Notes: a model not told the origin generated them from the letters alone. DNA of 64,000 bases from Hahella sp. KA22 (GCF_004135205.1 NZ_CP035490.1:682001-746000), one strand, 5' to 3'; numbered from the stretch's first letter, positions 16,665 through 26,033 are shown. Program-made: numbers and translations.

Positions 16665-18098
16665 ATGTCGACGAAACCACCATTTGACGTAATCGGAAAA
16701 TATAGCGTTGAGTCCACCATCGGCCAGGGCGCAATGGGCGTGGTGTACAAAGGCCATGACCCGGATATAGACCGTCCGGTCGCTATCAAAATGCTGCACG
16801 CCCACCTGATGGTGGATCAAACTGATGGAGGCCTGTTGGCCCGTTTCCGTCAGGAAGCCCAGGCGGCGGCCCGCTGTCTGCACACCAATATCGTTACCGT
16901 CTTTGATTTCGGCGTCTTCAAGAACTCGCCCTATATGGTGATGGAGTTTGTCGACGGCATTGATCTGCGTTCTTTCCTGCGGGAAAACATGCAGCTTTCC
17001 GTGCGTCAGATTGGCGATTTGGTCATCCAAGTGCTGGAAGCACTGGATTACGCTCACCTGAAAGGGGTGGTGCACCGCGACGTTAAACCCGCCAACATTC
17101 TTTTGCTGGAGTCCGGTCATGTGAAAGTGACGGATTTCGGCGTTGCAAAACTGGATACCTCCGAGCTGACCAATGTCGGCGACGTGATCGGCACGCCCAG
17201 TTACATGTCCCCGGAAGCGCTGCGCGGCGATCGGGTTGATGGGCGCAGCGACCTGTTTTCCGCCGGTATTGTATTGCTGGAGTTGATCGCCGGTAAACGT
17301 CCGCAAAAGGGCGGCTTGCCCTGGACGGAAAAAGAAATTCTGCAATTCATCGCCGACAGTCCCACGCTGCCGGTGCAATTGGATCGCGCTTTCTCCAGTC
17401 TGTTAGCGAAAGCATTGACCGCAGAACCGAAAGACCGATATGAAACCGGGCAGGAATTCGCTATCGCCTTGAAGACGCTGCTGGCGCCTAACCAGGTGTA
17501 TGTGCCGGATCTCAATGATCTTGCCGCGACGGTGATACAAAGCAAGGTTACTTTCGCCGGTCGTCAGGCGGACCAGCCTTCCACCTACAGCTCTGCGTCA
17601 AGTTCCCAGATCGCGCTGTCGCCGGAAGTGTCTCTGATTTTGAGCCAGACGCTGGCGCCGTTTCTGGGGCCGGTGGCGCACCATATGATTCGCAATGCCG
17701 CCGCGTCCTCGACGAGCCTACAGGAGATGATTGAGAAACTTTCCCGTCATATTCCCAATGAAGCCGAGCGACGTAATTTCCTCAGTACGTTGAATCGCAC
17801 CGGGATTCGTTCCATGCCCAGCGAAACCACCGGCAGTGGCGCATCGCGCATCACCACCATTGGCTCGCGTTCGTCCATCAGGCCAGGACAGGCTGGTCCG
17901 TTGACGTTGAGTGGCGAAACCTTGCAGAAGCTGACCCAGTTATTGGCGCATCATGTCGGCCCACTGGCTTCGCGGCTGGTGCGTAAATCGGTGAAAAGCT
18001 CATCGGATATGGAAACGCTGTTCAAGGACTTGGCCAACAGCATTCCAGACGAGTCGGAACGCACCCAGTTTATCTCCAAGGCGCGTAAATCCATCTAA
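16665..18098 (+). CDS. Ser/Thr protein kinase with repeated C-terminal module
   Basis: The 477-residue protein has a complete bacterial Hanks-type kinase domain (about 10-285): glycine loop GQGAMGVVY (20-28), catalytic Lys42 (AIKML), HRDVKPANIL with Asp139, DFG (157-159) and the GTPSYMSPEAL activation segment. There is no transmembrane helix or PASTA domain, so it is cytosolic. The C-terminus holds two copies of a module of about 60 residues (about 316-376 and 414-474) sharing the pattern L..LA...GP.A....R....SS, then IP.E.ER..F.S. This is likely a helical regulatory or binding unit. The ATG at 16665 gives the normal kinase N-terminus; a TTG-type longer start was not used. Confidence 0.92.
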   Translation: MSTKPPFDVIGKYSVESTIGQGAMGVVYKGHDPDIDRPVAIKMLHAHLMVDQTDGGLLARFRQEAQAAARCLHTNIVTVFDFGVFKNSPYMVMEFVDGIDLRSFLRENMQLSVRQIGDLVIQVLEALDYAHLKGVVHRDVKPANILLLESGHVKVTDFGVAKLDTSELTNVGDVIGTPSYMSPEALRGDRVDGRSDLFSAGIVLLELIAGKRPQKGGLPWTEKEILQFIADSPTLPVQLDRAFSSLLAKALTAEPKDRYETGQEFAIALKTLLAPNQVYVPDLNDLAATVIQSKVTFAGRQADQPSTYSSASSSQIALSPEVSLILSQTLAPFLGPVAHHMIRNAAASSTSLQEMIEKLSRHIPNEAERRNFLSTLNRTGIRSMPSETTGSGASRITTIGSRSSIRPGQAGPLTLSGETLQKLTQLLAHHVGPLASRLVRKSVKSSSDMETLFKDLANSIPDESERTQFISKARKSI

Positions 18099-18122
18099 CG
18101 CGAACAGATCAAAAGAAGCAGA

Positions 18123-18147
18123 ATCGCCGCTGTTGAGCAGCGGCGAT
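18123..18147. terminator. shared terminator between convergent genes
   Basis: ATCGCCGCTG (18123-18132) and CAGCGGCGAT (18138-18147) form a perfect 10-base stem with a 5-base loop, between the stops of the kinase and the PstS-OmpA gene. A T-rich tail is present on the minus-strand side (TCTGCTTCTTTTG), so it should serve that gene best. Confidence 0.65.
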
Positions 18148-18153
18148 GGGCTG

Positions 18154-19536
18154 TTATTTCGCGTCTTTGCGCACCCAGACTTCCACTCGTCCGTTACGGC
18201 TTGCGCCATGCACGCCGCCGCTGGCGCCGACAGCCATGTACTGGCCATAACCGGTTACCGCTTTGACCTCTGCGCCGCGTTCTTTCAGCGCCCGGTTGAC
18301 TGCGTTAGCGCGTAGCTCAGACACCATTTGCGAGCGCAACTCATCTCCGCTTTTGTCCGCGAAACCAATCAGCATCAGATCTGCTGGTGAGCGACCGCTT
18401 TGGCGCAAATACTCCAATAATCGCTCCAGATCGCGCTGGGCTTTGTTATCAAGCTTGCTACGTCCTGCGGCGAAACGGAAGTTCACCGTCAACCGATTGT
18501 AGTTGCGGGTTAACTGGCGGAAAGACTCAGGGACGCTGTTATCCAGCTTGGGGTCGACTTCCAAAATATTCTGAGAAACAAAGCCGCTGTCCGCGACAAT
18601 GTCCTGGCCCATGGCGGAGTGTGTGAAGTGGATAAACCCATCAATGGCGGCTTTATTCGGACGCCCGCTGGTGTAGAAGAACAAGCGACGGGCCAGGGGA
18701 TAGTCTTCCGTCGCCAGACTGAGTTGATCCGGCGCAATGGCGGGACTGTTCGCCTCGGCGATGGCCAACGCTTTGCTGCTGCGCACGGAAGCGAAACCGC
18801 TGAAACCAATAGCGCCGCGGTCTTTACTGACGTCGTCGGACAACTGATCGTTGGATTCATAACGTTTGGCGGTTTTCACCAGCTTGTAAGCATCGCCGAG
18901 CACTAAGCTGGAGAAAGTATCCCAGGTGCCTGAACTTTCGTCACGAGCGTAAACGGTCACCGCCATATCCGGGCCGCCGACCTGCTTCCAGTTGTTGATT
19001 TTGCCGGAAAACAGCTCCGCTACCTGAGTGGTGGTGAGGGACTTCACCGGATTGCGTGGATGCACCAGTATGGCCAGACCGTCAACGGCGATGACGTGCT
19101 CTGAATCCAGCGCTTTCAGATCCGCGCGCTTCTTATGCTCCTGCGCTTCGGAGTCTTTGACGGGACGGGATGACGCCCAAACATCCGCCTCTCCGGATTT
19201 CAATGCTTTATAACCGGTGCTGGAGCCATGAGCGGCGACTTTGACGGCGATGGTTTTGCCTTGCACGGTACCGCTGACGATGGCTTCATTTTCTTTGCCG
19301 GCGCTTTTCACCGTGACGTTCTGCGCACCACGCTCCTCTAGGTAGCGCTTTACCAGAGCCGGGGCCAGGGCGGCGCCAATAGTATTGGAGCCATGAACTT
19401 CGAATAAATATCCTTTTGTGGGGACGTCTTCCTGACTGAATGGGGTTAACGCATAGACACGCAGACTGGCGAAGATTAGCGCCAAGCTTATGAAAGCGGT
19501 GAACCGACGTGCGCGCACAATTTTTATATCTCTCAT
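18154..19536 (-). CDS. phosphate-binding PstS-like protein fused to OmpA domain
   Basis: The 460-residue product has a signal peptide (basic start, hydrophobic core, cleavage near VYAL). Residues about 35-330 form a PstS-type solute-binding domain, with VHGSNTIGAALAPAL near the start, WASSRPVKDSE, and the DESSGTWDTF loop that contacts phosphate in this family. Residues about 340-457 form an OmpA-type peptidoglycan-binding domain (LTVNFRFAAGRSKLDNKAQRDLERL, GFADKSGD, NRRVEVW-like NGRVEVWV). The fusion would hold a phosphate binder on the cell wall. No Pst permease genes are adjacent. A Pho box and -10 element lie 39-83 bases upstream of the ATG, which itself lacks an obvious Shine-Dalgarno. 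Confidence 0.9.
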   Translation of the reverse strand: MRDIKIVRARRFTAFISLALIFASLRVYALTPFSQEDVPTKGYLFEVHGSNTIGAALAPALVKRYLEERGAQNVTVKSAGKENEAIVSGTVQGKTIAVKVAAHGSSTGYKALKSGEADVWASSRPVKDSEAQEHKKRADLKALDSEHVIAVDGLAILVHPRNPVKSLTTTQVAELFSGKINNWKQVGGPDMAVTVYARDESSGTWDTFSSLVLGDAYKLVKTAKRYESNDQLSDDVSKDRGAIGFSGFASVRSSKALAIAEANSPAIAPDQLSLATEDYPLARRLFFYTSGRPNKAAIDGFIHFTHSAMGQDIVADSGFVSQNILEVDPKLDNSVPESFRQLTRNYNRLTVNFRFAAGRSKLDNKAQRDLERLLEYLRQSGRSPADLMLIGFADKSGDELRSQMVSELRANAVNRALKERGAEVKAVTGYGQYMAVGASGGVHGASRNGRVEVWVRKDAK

Positions 19537-19574
19537 TTGAAAAGAACAGTGTGTCAGGTTGGAAAGGAGCGTTG

Positions 19575-19619
19575 ATACTATTAAGTATTTATGACAGAAA
19601 TATGACAGAACTGTAACAA
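19575..19619 (-). promoter_or_regulatory. Pho box and -10 element
   Basis: Read on the minus strand, CTGTCATATTTCTGTCAT (19608 to 19591) contains two exact copies of the PhoB half-site CTGTCAT spaced by 4 bases, the E. coli arrangement. A third degenerate unit (TTGTTAC, 19619-19613) keeps the 11-base period. Ten bases downstream of the last half-site lies TAGTAT (19580-19575), a good -10. This predicts PhoB activation of the PstS-OmpA gene under phosphate limitation. Confidence 0.85.
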
Positions 19620-19804
19620 AAGGTTCCAAGTTGGAAGCCGCATTGTTTCAGCTTCGCCATGAACGTACGAGGAAGTATAGTTCAGATAAATGAATAAAAT
19701 ATGATAGGTAACAAGCGTACTTTCTCTGAGATTCCATACTAGTTTGGGTATAGGTTATGCTCGGGGACGAATCTCCTGCTTGCTGAATATGAGTTGAGCC
19801 TGAT

Positions 19805-20560
19805 ATGCGTCGATCGGTTGCTTGGGCCACGTTTCTGGAAGTGTTGTGCGCGATTCTGCTACTGGCGGCGCTGATCGCCGCGTTGTTGTATATCTTCAAT
19901 ACCCCGGAAGACTCACTTCAGGGCGAGACATTAGCGCCTGGTCAGGAGAGTCCAGAACTACCCAATACTGTAAATGGCTCGGGCGAACAGGAGCATGCTC
20001 CTGCTGGTGTGGAGGAAGGTCCACGATTCGTTAAAATAGACGCCGGCGGTGCAGAGCTGTCGCCAGAGGCGGGGGAGTGGTCCTGCGTACTTGACCGCAG
20101 TACCGGGCTTTTGTGGGAAGTGAAGCGCACTGACGGTGGTTTGCAGGATGCCGAGCACACCTACTCGTGGGCGCGGGAAGGCGACTTGCCGGACGCAGAT
20201 GCGGAGCCAGACGCGCCGCCGCCGGGAGGTAGCGTCTATAACCGTGGACTGTGCCTGTATTCTGAATGCGATACCGCAGCCTACGTGAGGGAAGTGCGGG
20301 AGATCAGTCTGTGCGGCGCGTCCGACTGGCGTCTGCCTGAGGCGGCGGAGCTGCGGACCTTGGAGCACCCCACCCGTTATTATCCGGATATTGATACGGA
20401 CTTCTTTCCCAACACCATCTCCGGCAATTACTGGACCTCGACGGAAGTGGAAAAGGCGAGGACGCTGGCCTGGTCCGTGGACTTTAATAATGGCTTTCCC
20501 TACATCGCTGAAAAGCGTTTGGCGCATCACCTCCGGCTCACATCCGGACCCGTTCGCTAA
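19805..20560 (+). CDS. membrane-anchored DUF1566 domain protein
   Basis: The 251-residue protein has one N-terminal transmembrane helix (about residues 8-30, FLEVLCAILLLAALIAALLY type), an acidic, Pro-rich linker to about residue 85, and a C-terminal DUF1566 (Lcl-type) domain. The domain shows TGLLWEVK, DWRLPEAAELRTLE, the NYWTSTEV motif and a closing AHHLRLTSG. Such domains occur in surface and secreted proteins of unknown function and are often Ca or ligand-binding. The first residues resemble a type II anchor more than a cleaved signal. It is divergent from the PstS-OmpA gene. Confidence 0.8.
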   Translation: MRRSVAWATFLEVLCAILLLAALIAALLYIFNTPEDSLQGETLAPGQESPELPNTVNGSGEQEHAPAGVEEGPRFVKIDAGGAELSPEAGEWSCVLDRSTGLLWEVKRTDGGLQDAEHTYSWAREGDLPDADAEPDAPPPGGSVYNRGLCLYSECDTAAYVREVREISLCGASDWRLPEAAELRTLEHPTRYYPDIDTDFFPNTISGNYWTSTEVEKARTLAWSVDFNNGFPYIAEKRLAHHLRLTSGPVR

Positions 20561-20653
20561 AGGCGCTAACGCGACTCCATGTGGGTAAGGTTCACTATCG
20601 CTGAACCGGTTCAGATCTGATATGTTGGGCGCACTTGGATACAGGATCTCAAC

Positions 20654-21658
20654 ATGACTGCGCCGAACACACATCCTTTCGATGCTTTAACCCCCGAATT
20701 TATCATGGACGCCGTCGAGAGCCAGGGCTATTTATGCGACGGACGTATTTTCGCCCTTAATAGCTACGAAAACCGCGTTTATCAGGTAGGCGTTGAAGGC
20801 GCCGATCCTCTGATCGCCAAATTCTACCGGCCAAATCGCTGGAGCCGGGAGCAAATTCTCGAAGAACATGAGTTCTGTTACGAACTGGTGGAGGCGGAGC
20901 TGCCCGTGGTGGCGCCGCTCCGCCTGAACGATGGAGGAACGCTGCCGCAGGCGGGAGAGTTTCACTTCTCTCTGTTTCCCCGCAAAGGCGGCCATGCGCC
21001 GGAACTGGATAATTTCGACAGCCTGCTGACCTTGGGTCGTCTGTTGGCCCGTATTCACGCGGTGGGAGCGGTCAAGCCCTTCCAGCATCGTCCGCGCATC
21101 GATACGCAAAGTTTTGGCCGCGACGCGGTGGCGTTGGTGCAGGAACAATTCGTTCCCAGTGAACTACGCTCTTCCTATGATTCATTGACGCGTGATTTAT
21201 TGCAGGCGCTGGAAGAAATCATCGGTGATGGCGGCGACTTTGTTTATATCCGCACTCATGGCGATTGCCATGTAGGCAACATGCTGTGGCGTGACGATGC
21301 GGCGCATTTCGTGGACTTTGACGATACCCGCATGGCGCCGGCCATACAGGACCTTTGGATGTTGCTCTCCGGCGACCGTCCCAACCGCACTGCGCAGTTG
21401 GTGGAGATCGTCGAGGGTTATAACGAATTCTATGATTTCCGTCCTTCTGAACTGAGACTGGTTGAAGCGTTGCGCACGTTACGCATGTTGAACTATTGCG
21501 CCTGGCTGGCCAGTCGTTGGAGCGATCCCGCGTTTCCGCGCAACTTTCCCTGGTTCAACTCTGCGCGTTATTGGGGAGATCATATACTGGAGCTGCGTGA
21601 GCAACTTGCGGCGTTAAACGAAGAGCCTTTACGACTCCCTTCCTATCAGGTTCGCTAA
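20654..21658 (+). CDS. srkA: stress response kinase SrkA (YihE family)
   Basis: SrkA/YihE is a cytoplasmic Ser/Thr kinase of the aminoglycoside-phosphotransferase fold that protects cells under envelope and oxidative stress. The 334-residue length matches the family (E. coli 328). Motifs include NSYENRVYQV near residue 36, the ATP-lysine in LIAKFYRPNRW, the catalytic HGDCHVGNMLW, and the metal-binding VDFDDTRMAP. AGGATCTCAAC precedes the ATG. It appears monocistronic, with a long hairpin 24 bases past its stop. Confidence 0.94.
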   Translation: MTAPNTHPFDALTPEFIMDAVESQGYLCDGRIFALNSYENRVYQVGVEGADPLIAKFYRPNRWSREQILEEHEFCYELVEAELPVVAPLRLNDGGTLPQAGEFHFSLFPRKGGHAPELDNFDSLLTLGRLLARIHAVGAVKPFQHRPRIDTQSFGRDAVALVQEQFVPSELRSSYDSLTRDLLQALEEIIGDGGDFVYIRTHGDCHVGNMLWRDDAAHFVDFDDTRMAPAIQDLWMLLSGDRPNRTAQLVEIVEGYNEFYDFRPSELRLVEALRTLRMLNYCAWLASRWSDPAFPRNFPWFNSARYWGDHILELREQLAALNEEPLRLPSYQVR

Positions 21659-21681
21659 AGCGCGATCCAGTCAGATTGTAT

Positions 21682-21719
21682 CGCCATGTAGGTATTGAAA
21701 CCCGATACCTCGCATGGCG
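21682..21719 (+). terminator. long imperfect hairpin after srkA
   Basis: CGCCATG (21682-21688) pairs with CATGGCG (21713-21719), and GGTAT (21691-21695) pairs with ATACC (21705-21709), with a small internal loop. No T-run follows. It may protect the 3' end of the srkA transcript or end it weakly. Confidence 0.4.
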
Positions 21720-21929
21720 GAATCCGACACTTTCCGGTTTCAGCTTCCGCTTTTTTCAACGCTCCTACATGTTGAGAGATGGCTGAAATCAGCTCTACCG
21801 TTAATAATTGATGTAAAAGAAAAAAACGTTGCTTTGCGCTATTTGCCTGCGTAGATGCGGCGCGCGGACGGTGAGTTCAAATCGGCGATTCAGTTTTGCT
21901 CTTAAAACTATTCAAGGTGCGTGGTCAGC

Positions 21930-24900
21930 ATGGACATTCTTATTCTTCTGATAGTCGGCGCGGTGGTCGGCGGAGCCGCGTTGCAGTCCTTCGGAGGCGC
22001 ATTGATGGGCGCTGCGTTGGGCGCTTTGGCGGCCAGCTTCCATCGCTTACAGATGAAAGTGCAAAAGCTGGAGAAAAAAGTCAGCGCATTTGAAAGGGCC
22101 CGTTCTGAGCCTGTCGCTGCGCCGCCGCCAAGGGTGGAAATCCCTCTCGCCTCAAACCTGAATACAGCGACCTCGTCGCAACCGATGGCGACGGCCTCGA
22201 CCTCTGCCCCGAACACTGTGACGGAAAACGTGAATACGTTGGATGAGGTCAAAGAAGAGGAAAATATTTCCCTTGATATCAGAGACCTGCAACTGGATAT
22301 AGAGCCGTCTCCTGCACCGGCAGTCGCGATGGAGCAGGCGCCTGTTACACCATTGGCCATGACCGAAACTGAGCCAGCGCAGGAAGAACCTGTCGTTGCG
22401 CCGGCGGCGCCTGCTGAGGTTGCTCAACCTGAACCTCTACGTCCCACGCCTGCTGAGCCGGCGCCTCCCAATTTGGCCGATAAGCTGGTGGCCTGGGTGA
22501 CCAACTATTTCACCGGCGGCAATATTGTCGTGCGGGTGGGCGTCATTATTCTGTTTTTCGGCGTGGCGTTTCTACTGAAATACGCGTCGCAAAAAGTGGT
22601 TATTCCTCTGGAGCTGCGTTATCTGGGCGTGGCGGCGGGCGCCGCCGCCATGTTCGCCATCGGCTGGCGCTTGCGTCGCAAAAACCAGGGCTATGGCCTC
22701 ATTATGCAAGGCGGCGCCATTGGCCTTTTGTACATCACTATCTTCGCCGCTTTCCGCCTGCATGGCTTACTTTCTTCACTGACCAGCTTCTCATTGATGG
22801 TGGCGGTGGTGTGTTGCGGCGTATTGATTGCTGTCTTGCAAAACGCACAGGCGCTGGCGGCGGTCAGCGTCATAGGCGGTTTCGCTGCGCCCATTCTGGC
22901 CTCTACCGGGCAGGGCTCCCATGTGGAGCTGTTTACTTACTATTTGCTTCTCAATCTGGGCGTTACCGCCATCGCCTGGTTTAAGTCCTGGCGCACGTTG
23001 AACTGGCTGGGGTTTGTTTTCACCTTTGGCATTGGCATGGTTTGGGGCGCGCAGTATTACACCCCTATGTTCTTCCATTCCACCGAGCCTTTCCTGATCG
23101 CTTTCGCGGTGATGTATAGCTTGATCGCCCTGCTGTTCGCCTCGCGTCAGCCCCCCAATTTGAAGGGCCTGGTGGATGGAACCCTGGTGTTCGGGACGCC
23201 TACGGTGTTTATCGCCCTACAGTCGTTGATGGTTAAGGACACGCAATACGCTATGGCCTGGAGCAGCGCAGGCGTTGGTATTTTCTATCTGACCTTGAGT
23301 TTGCTGGTGCGCGCGCGTCCTCAAATGCGTTTGTTGTATGAATGCTATCTGGCGCTGACGGTTGCGTTTCTCACTCTGGCGATTCCTCTCGCCTTCGACG
23401 GGCGCGTTACCTCTGCGCTGTGGGCGGTGGAAGGCGTCGCCCTGTTTTGGGTAGGCGCGCGCCAACAGCGACTGCTGCCGCGCTTTTCCGGATTGGGATT
23501 GATGCTGTTCGGCGGCGCTATGTATCTCACGGAGCCGCCATCCCAGGAACCGCAATGGTTTGTGTTGAACGCTGACTTTATTGGCGCTTTGCTGGTGACC
23601 ATCGCAGGCGGCCTCACTGCTCGCATTGCGACGCGTTATCAGGATCGCCTGTTGCGTCAGGAAGTGCAGTGGGCTCCGATTATTCTGTCTCTGTGGGCTT
23701 ATGCATGGTGGATGGCGGGCGGTCTATTTGAGATTCATCGCCACATCGCCGATACGCACCTGCCGATAGCTGGCAGTCTGTTCACGGTGTTGACGGCGAT
23801 GGCCTGTCAGTTCTTTGCGGGAAGATGGCGTTCGCCGCATTTGCCCTGGTTGGCGATGGCGAGTTTTGTCATTGGAGTGGTTTACCTCTTTACCCACTAT
23901 CAAGTAGACGCACGCACTATTGCGTGGCTGAACGCGGACTTCCTGGCGTCCATGACGTTGGTGGCGTATGCGTTGTGGGCGGGGATTTTCGGCAGGCGCG
24001 GCGAGCAGCATCGATATTTTGCGCCGGCGGAAATGGTCAATGCTCTGGTGCTGGGCGTGGCGGTGGCCTTAGGGTCGCTGGCGGGCGGAACCGAGGCTAT
24101 TGAGCAGTATCCGTCAGCGATGGAGGCGTCGGCGTTTCTGCTGTTCTACACGTTCTTCACCGGCGCCTTTGCGCTCTCATACCTGCGTTTCCAATGGACG
24201 ACGGCGGCTTACCCAGCGCTATTGCTGGCTCCGGCGATATTATTTGTTTTGTTCATTTATGTGCTGGAATACCGGGCGTTATACGCCAACGCCGGCTGGT
24301 TAGCGTACCCAGTGGCGTGGGCGGCGCATTTCGGATACCTGCGCCTGATGCAGGATCGCGTACGTGCGCCAATAGGCCTGTTTCATTGCGTGATGTTATT
24401 CGCTCTGGTATTCGCGGTCACCTGGCAGATTCATTTTGAAATCACCGGCGAATATGACCCTGAAACCATGGCTGGGCAGGCGATATGGGGATTGGTTCCC
24501 GCTCTGGCGTTGCTGGCTCTGCGGCGCGGCATGTCCTCGGTCTGGCCGTTTGCGCGCTACCCGCAGGAACTGTTGCAATGGCTCCCTCGCGCCTTGCTGG
24601 CGAGCGTTGGGTTGTGGATGTTGTGGAGTAACATAGTTGCTCCAGCGAATAAGGGGCTGGCGCTGTTGAACCCACTTGATCTGGTGAACCTGCTGGCCTT
24701 GTGGGTGTTGTGGACGGAAGTGCGTCGCCATGGCGCGCTGGATGCACTTAAACAAAGAGTCGCCTCATACGGCGTGGTGGCGGCGTTTTGCTTCCTGTGG
24801 CTCAACGCGTCCCTGTTCCGCGCTTTCCATTTCAGTCTGGCTATCCCTTACCGCTTCGATGACATGGTGTCGTCCATCGTGGTGCAGAGCGGCATGAGTC

Positions 24901-25169
24901 TGCTGTGGAGCATTGCGGGCATGCTGTGCATGCTGGTCGGCGCGCGCAGGGCGCATCGCTCGGTGTGGATGGTCGGCGGCGGCTTGATGGTGGCGGTAGT
25001 CGCCAAACTGTTCCTGTTCGATCTTTCCGGCACGGGCACGGTGGCCCGTATCGTCGCCTTTATCAGTGTTGGCGTAGTGTTGCTGTTGGTGGGCTACTTC
25101 GCTCCGGTTCCGCCCCGGGAAGACGCGGAGAAAGCACCCGCGTCGGAAGCGGAAAGTGGGGCGGAGTAA
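21930..25169 (+). CDS. large polytopic DUF2339 membrane protein
   Basis: The 1079-residue protein belongs to the DUF2339 family of very large inner-membrane proteins of unknown function. An N-terminal helix (ILLIVGAVVGGAAL) and a coiled segment (QMKVQKLEKKVSAFE) precede a Pro/Ala/Glu-rich cytoplasmic stretch (about residues 50-185). Then come some two dozen transmembrane helices, starting with IVVRVGVIILFFGVAFLLKYAS, a typical family block. Its C-terminus has KLFLFDLSGTGTVARIVAF, also typical. The ATG at 21930 has AAGGTG about 10 bases upstream; a GTG three codons earlier is too close to it. The gene ends 3 bases before the convergent hydrolase stop. Confidence 0.9.
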   Translation: MDILILLIVGAVVGGAALQSFGGALMGAALGALAASFHRLQMKVQKLEKKVSAFERARSEPVAAPPPRVEIPLASNLNTATSSQPMATASTSAPNTVTENVNTLDEVKEEENISLDIRDLQLDIEPSPAPAVAMEQAPVTPLAMTETEPAQEEPVVAPAAPAEVAQPEPLRPTPAEPAPPNLADKLVAWVTNYFTGGNIVVRVGVIILFFGVAFLLKYASQKVVIPLELRYLGVAAGAAAMFAIGWRLRRKNQGYGLIMQGGAIGLLYITIFAAFRLHGLLSSLTSFSLMVAVVCCGVLIAVLQNAQALAAVSVIGGFAAPILASTGQGSHVELFTYYLLLNLGVTAIAWFKSWRTLNWLGFVFTFGIGMVWGAQYYTPMFFHSTEPFLIAFAVMYSLIALLFASRQPPNLKGLVDGTLVFGTPTVFIALQSLMVKDTQYAMAWSSAGVGIFYLTLSLLVRARPQMRLLYECYLALTVAFLTLAIPLAFDGRVTSALWAVEGVALFWVGARQQRLLPRFSGLGLMLFGGAMYLTEPPSQEPQWFVLNADFIGALLVTIAGGLTARIATRYQDRLLRQEVQWAPIILSLWAYAWWMAGGLFEIHRHIADTHLPIAGSLFTVLTAMACQFFAGRWRSPHLPWLAMASFVIGVVYLFTHYQVDARTIAWLNADFLASMTLVAYALWAGIFGRRGEQHRYFAPAEMVNALVLGVAVALGSLAGGTEAIEQYPSAMEASAFLLFYTFFTGAFALSYLRFQWTTAAYPALLLAPAILFVLFIYVLEYRALYANAGWLAYPVAWAAHFGYLRLMQDRVRAPIGLFHCVMLFALVFAVTWQIHFEITGEYDPETMAGQAIWGLVPALALLALRRGMSSVWPFARYPQELLQWLPRALLASVGLWMLWSNIVAPANKGLALLNPLDLVNLLALWVLWTEVRRHGALDALKQRVASYGVVAAFCFLWLNASLFRAFHFSLAIPYRFDDMVSSIVVQSGMSLLWSIAGMLCMLVGARRAHRSVWMVGGGLMVAVVAKLFLFDLSGTGTVARIVAFISVGVVLLLVGYFAPVPPREDAEKAPASEAESGAE

Positions 25170-25172
25170 GCC

Positions 25173-26033
25173 TCAGACCAATGCTTGTTTAAGGAAGGCG
25201 ACGGTGCGCTCCCAGGCTAACTGAGCGGCTTTCGCATCATAGCGCGCGGCGTTGGCGTCATTATGAAAAGCGTGATTGACGCCTTCGTACATGTGCAGCT
25301 CATAGCGCGCGCCTGAGGCGTCCAGGGCTTCACGATAGTCGGGGATGCCCTGGTTAATGCGGTCATCCAAACCTGCATAATGCAGTTGCAGCGGGATTTT
25401 GATCCTGGCGGCGTCAGCGGCGTTTACCTGCCTGCCATAAAAGGCCACGGCGGCGGCGAGATCTTGAGAATGAGCCGCCAGCTGGTTGGCCATGGCGCCG
25501 CCCCAGCAGAACCCGACGCAACCCACTTTGCCGTTGCAGTCCTCGCGTTTTGTGACATAAGTTACCGCCGCCTCAAAATCCACGCGGGTTTTTTCTCCAT
25601 CCAGTTGCGCGATCATACCGCGGGCTTTGTCCTGATCGTCCGGCGTGCCTCCCAGAGGAGACAACCCATCCGGAGCAAGGGCTATGAAGCCCGCCAGCGC
25701 CGCCCGTCTCGCCACATCTTCAATGTGTGGGTGCAGTCCTTTATTCTCATGGATGATCACTACGCCTGGCAGCGGTGCGGATGTGTCTTTGGGTTTGGCG
25801 AGATAAGCGCGGATGACGCTTTCGCCGCCTGGGTATTCGACATATTCGCTGATAATGCGCGCGTCGTCTTTGGCGATGGTATCCGCTCGTGCGTAGTTGT
25901 TTTCCAGCAGGGGCAGAAGCGCCATCGCCGCAGTGGTCCCGCCGGCCAGTCTGGTCAGGCGGTCAATGAAGGTTCTGCGACTCATGGTGGAGTGTGTGTA
26001 TTCGTCGTAAAGCTGGATGAACTTTTGTTCCAT
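25173..26033 (-). CDS. exported dienelactone hydrolase-family enzyme
   Basis: This 286-residue alpha/beta hydrolase resembles carboxymethylenebutenolidase. It carries a Tat signal (SRRTFIDRLTRLAGG) and so acts outside the cytoplasm, unlike the classical cytoplasmic enzyme. The Cys-His-Asp triad is visible: Cys176 in GFCWGG, Asp223/224 in GLDDRI and His254 in GVNHAFH. The family Glu in IHENKGL is also present. The natural substrate is unknown; a hydrolytic role on lactones or esters is an inference. AAGGAG lies 7 bases before the ATG. No aromatic-degradation genes are adjacent. Confidence 0.88.
   Translation of the reverse strand: MEQKFIQLYDEYTHSTMSRRTFIDRLTRLAGGTTAAMALLPLLENNYARADTIAKDDARIISEYVEYPGGESVIRAYLAKPKDTSAPLPGVVIIHENKGLHPHIEDVARRAALAGFIALAPDGLSPLGGTPDDQDKARGMIAQLDGEKTRVDFEAAVTYVTKREDCNGKVGCVGFCWGGAMANQLAAHSQDLAAAVAFYGRQVNAADAARIKIPLQLHYAGLDDRINQGIPDYREALDASGARYELHMYEGVNHAFHNDANAARYDAKAAQLAWERTVAFLKQALV

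Noticed and set aside
16524-17378. 284-codon minus-strand frame over the Ser/Thr kinase
   Set aside because: The plus strand carries all kinase motifs; the antisense peptide shows none of a known family.
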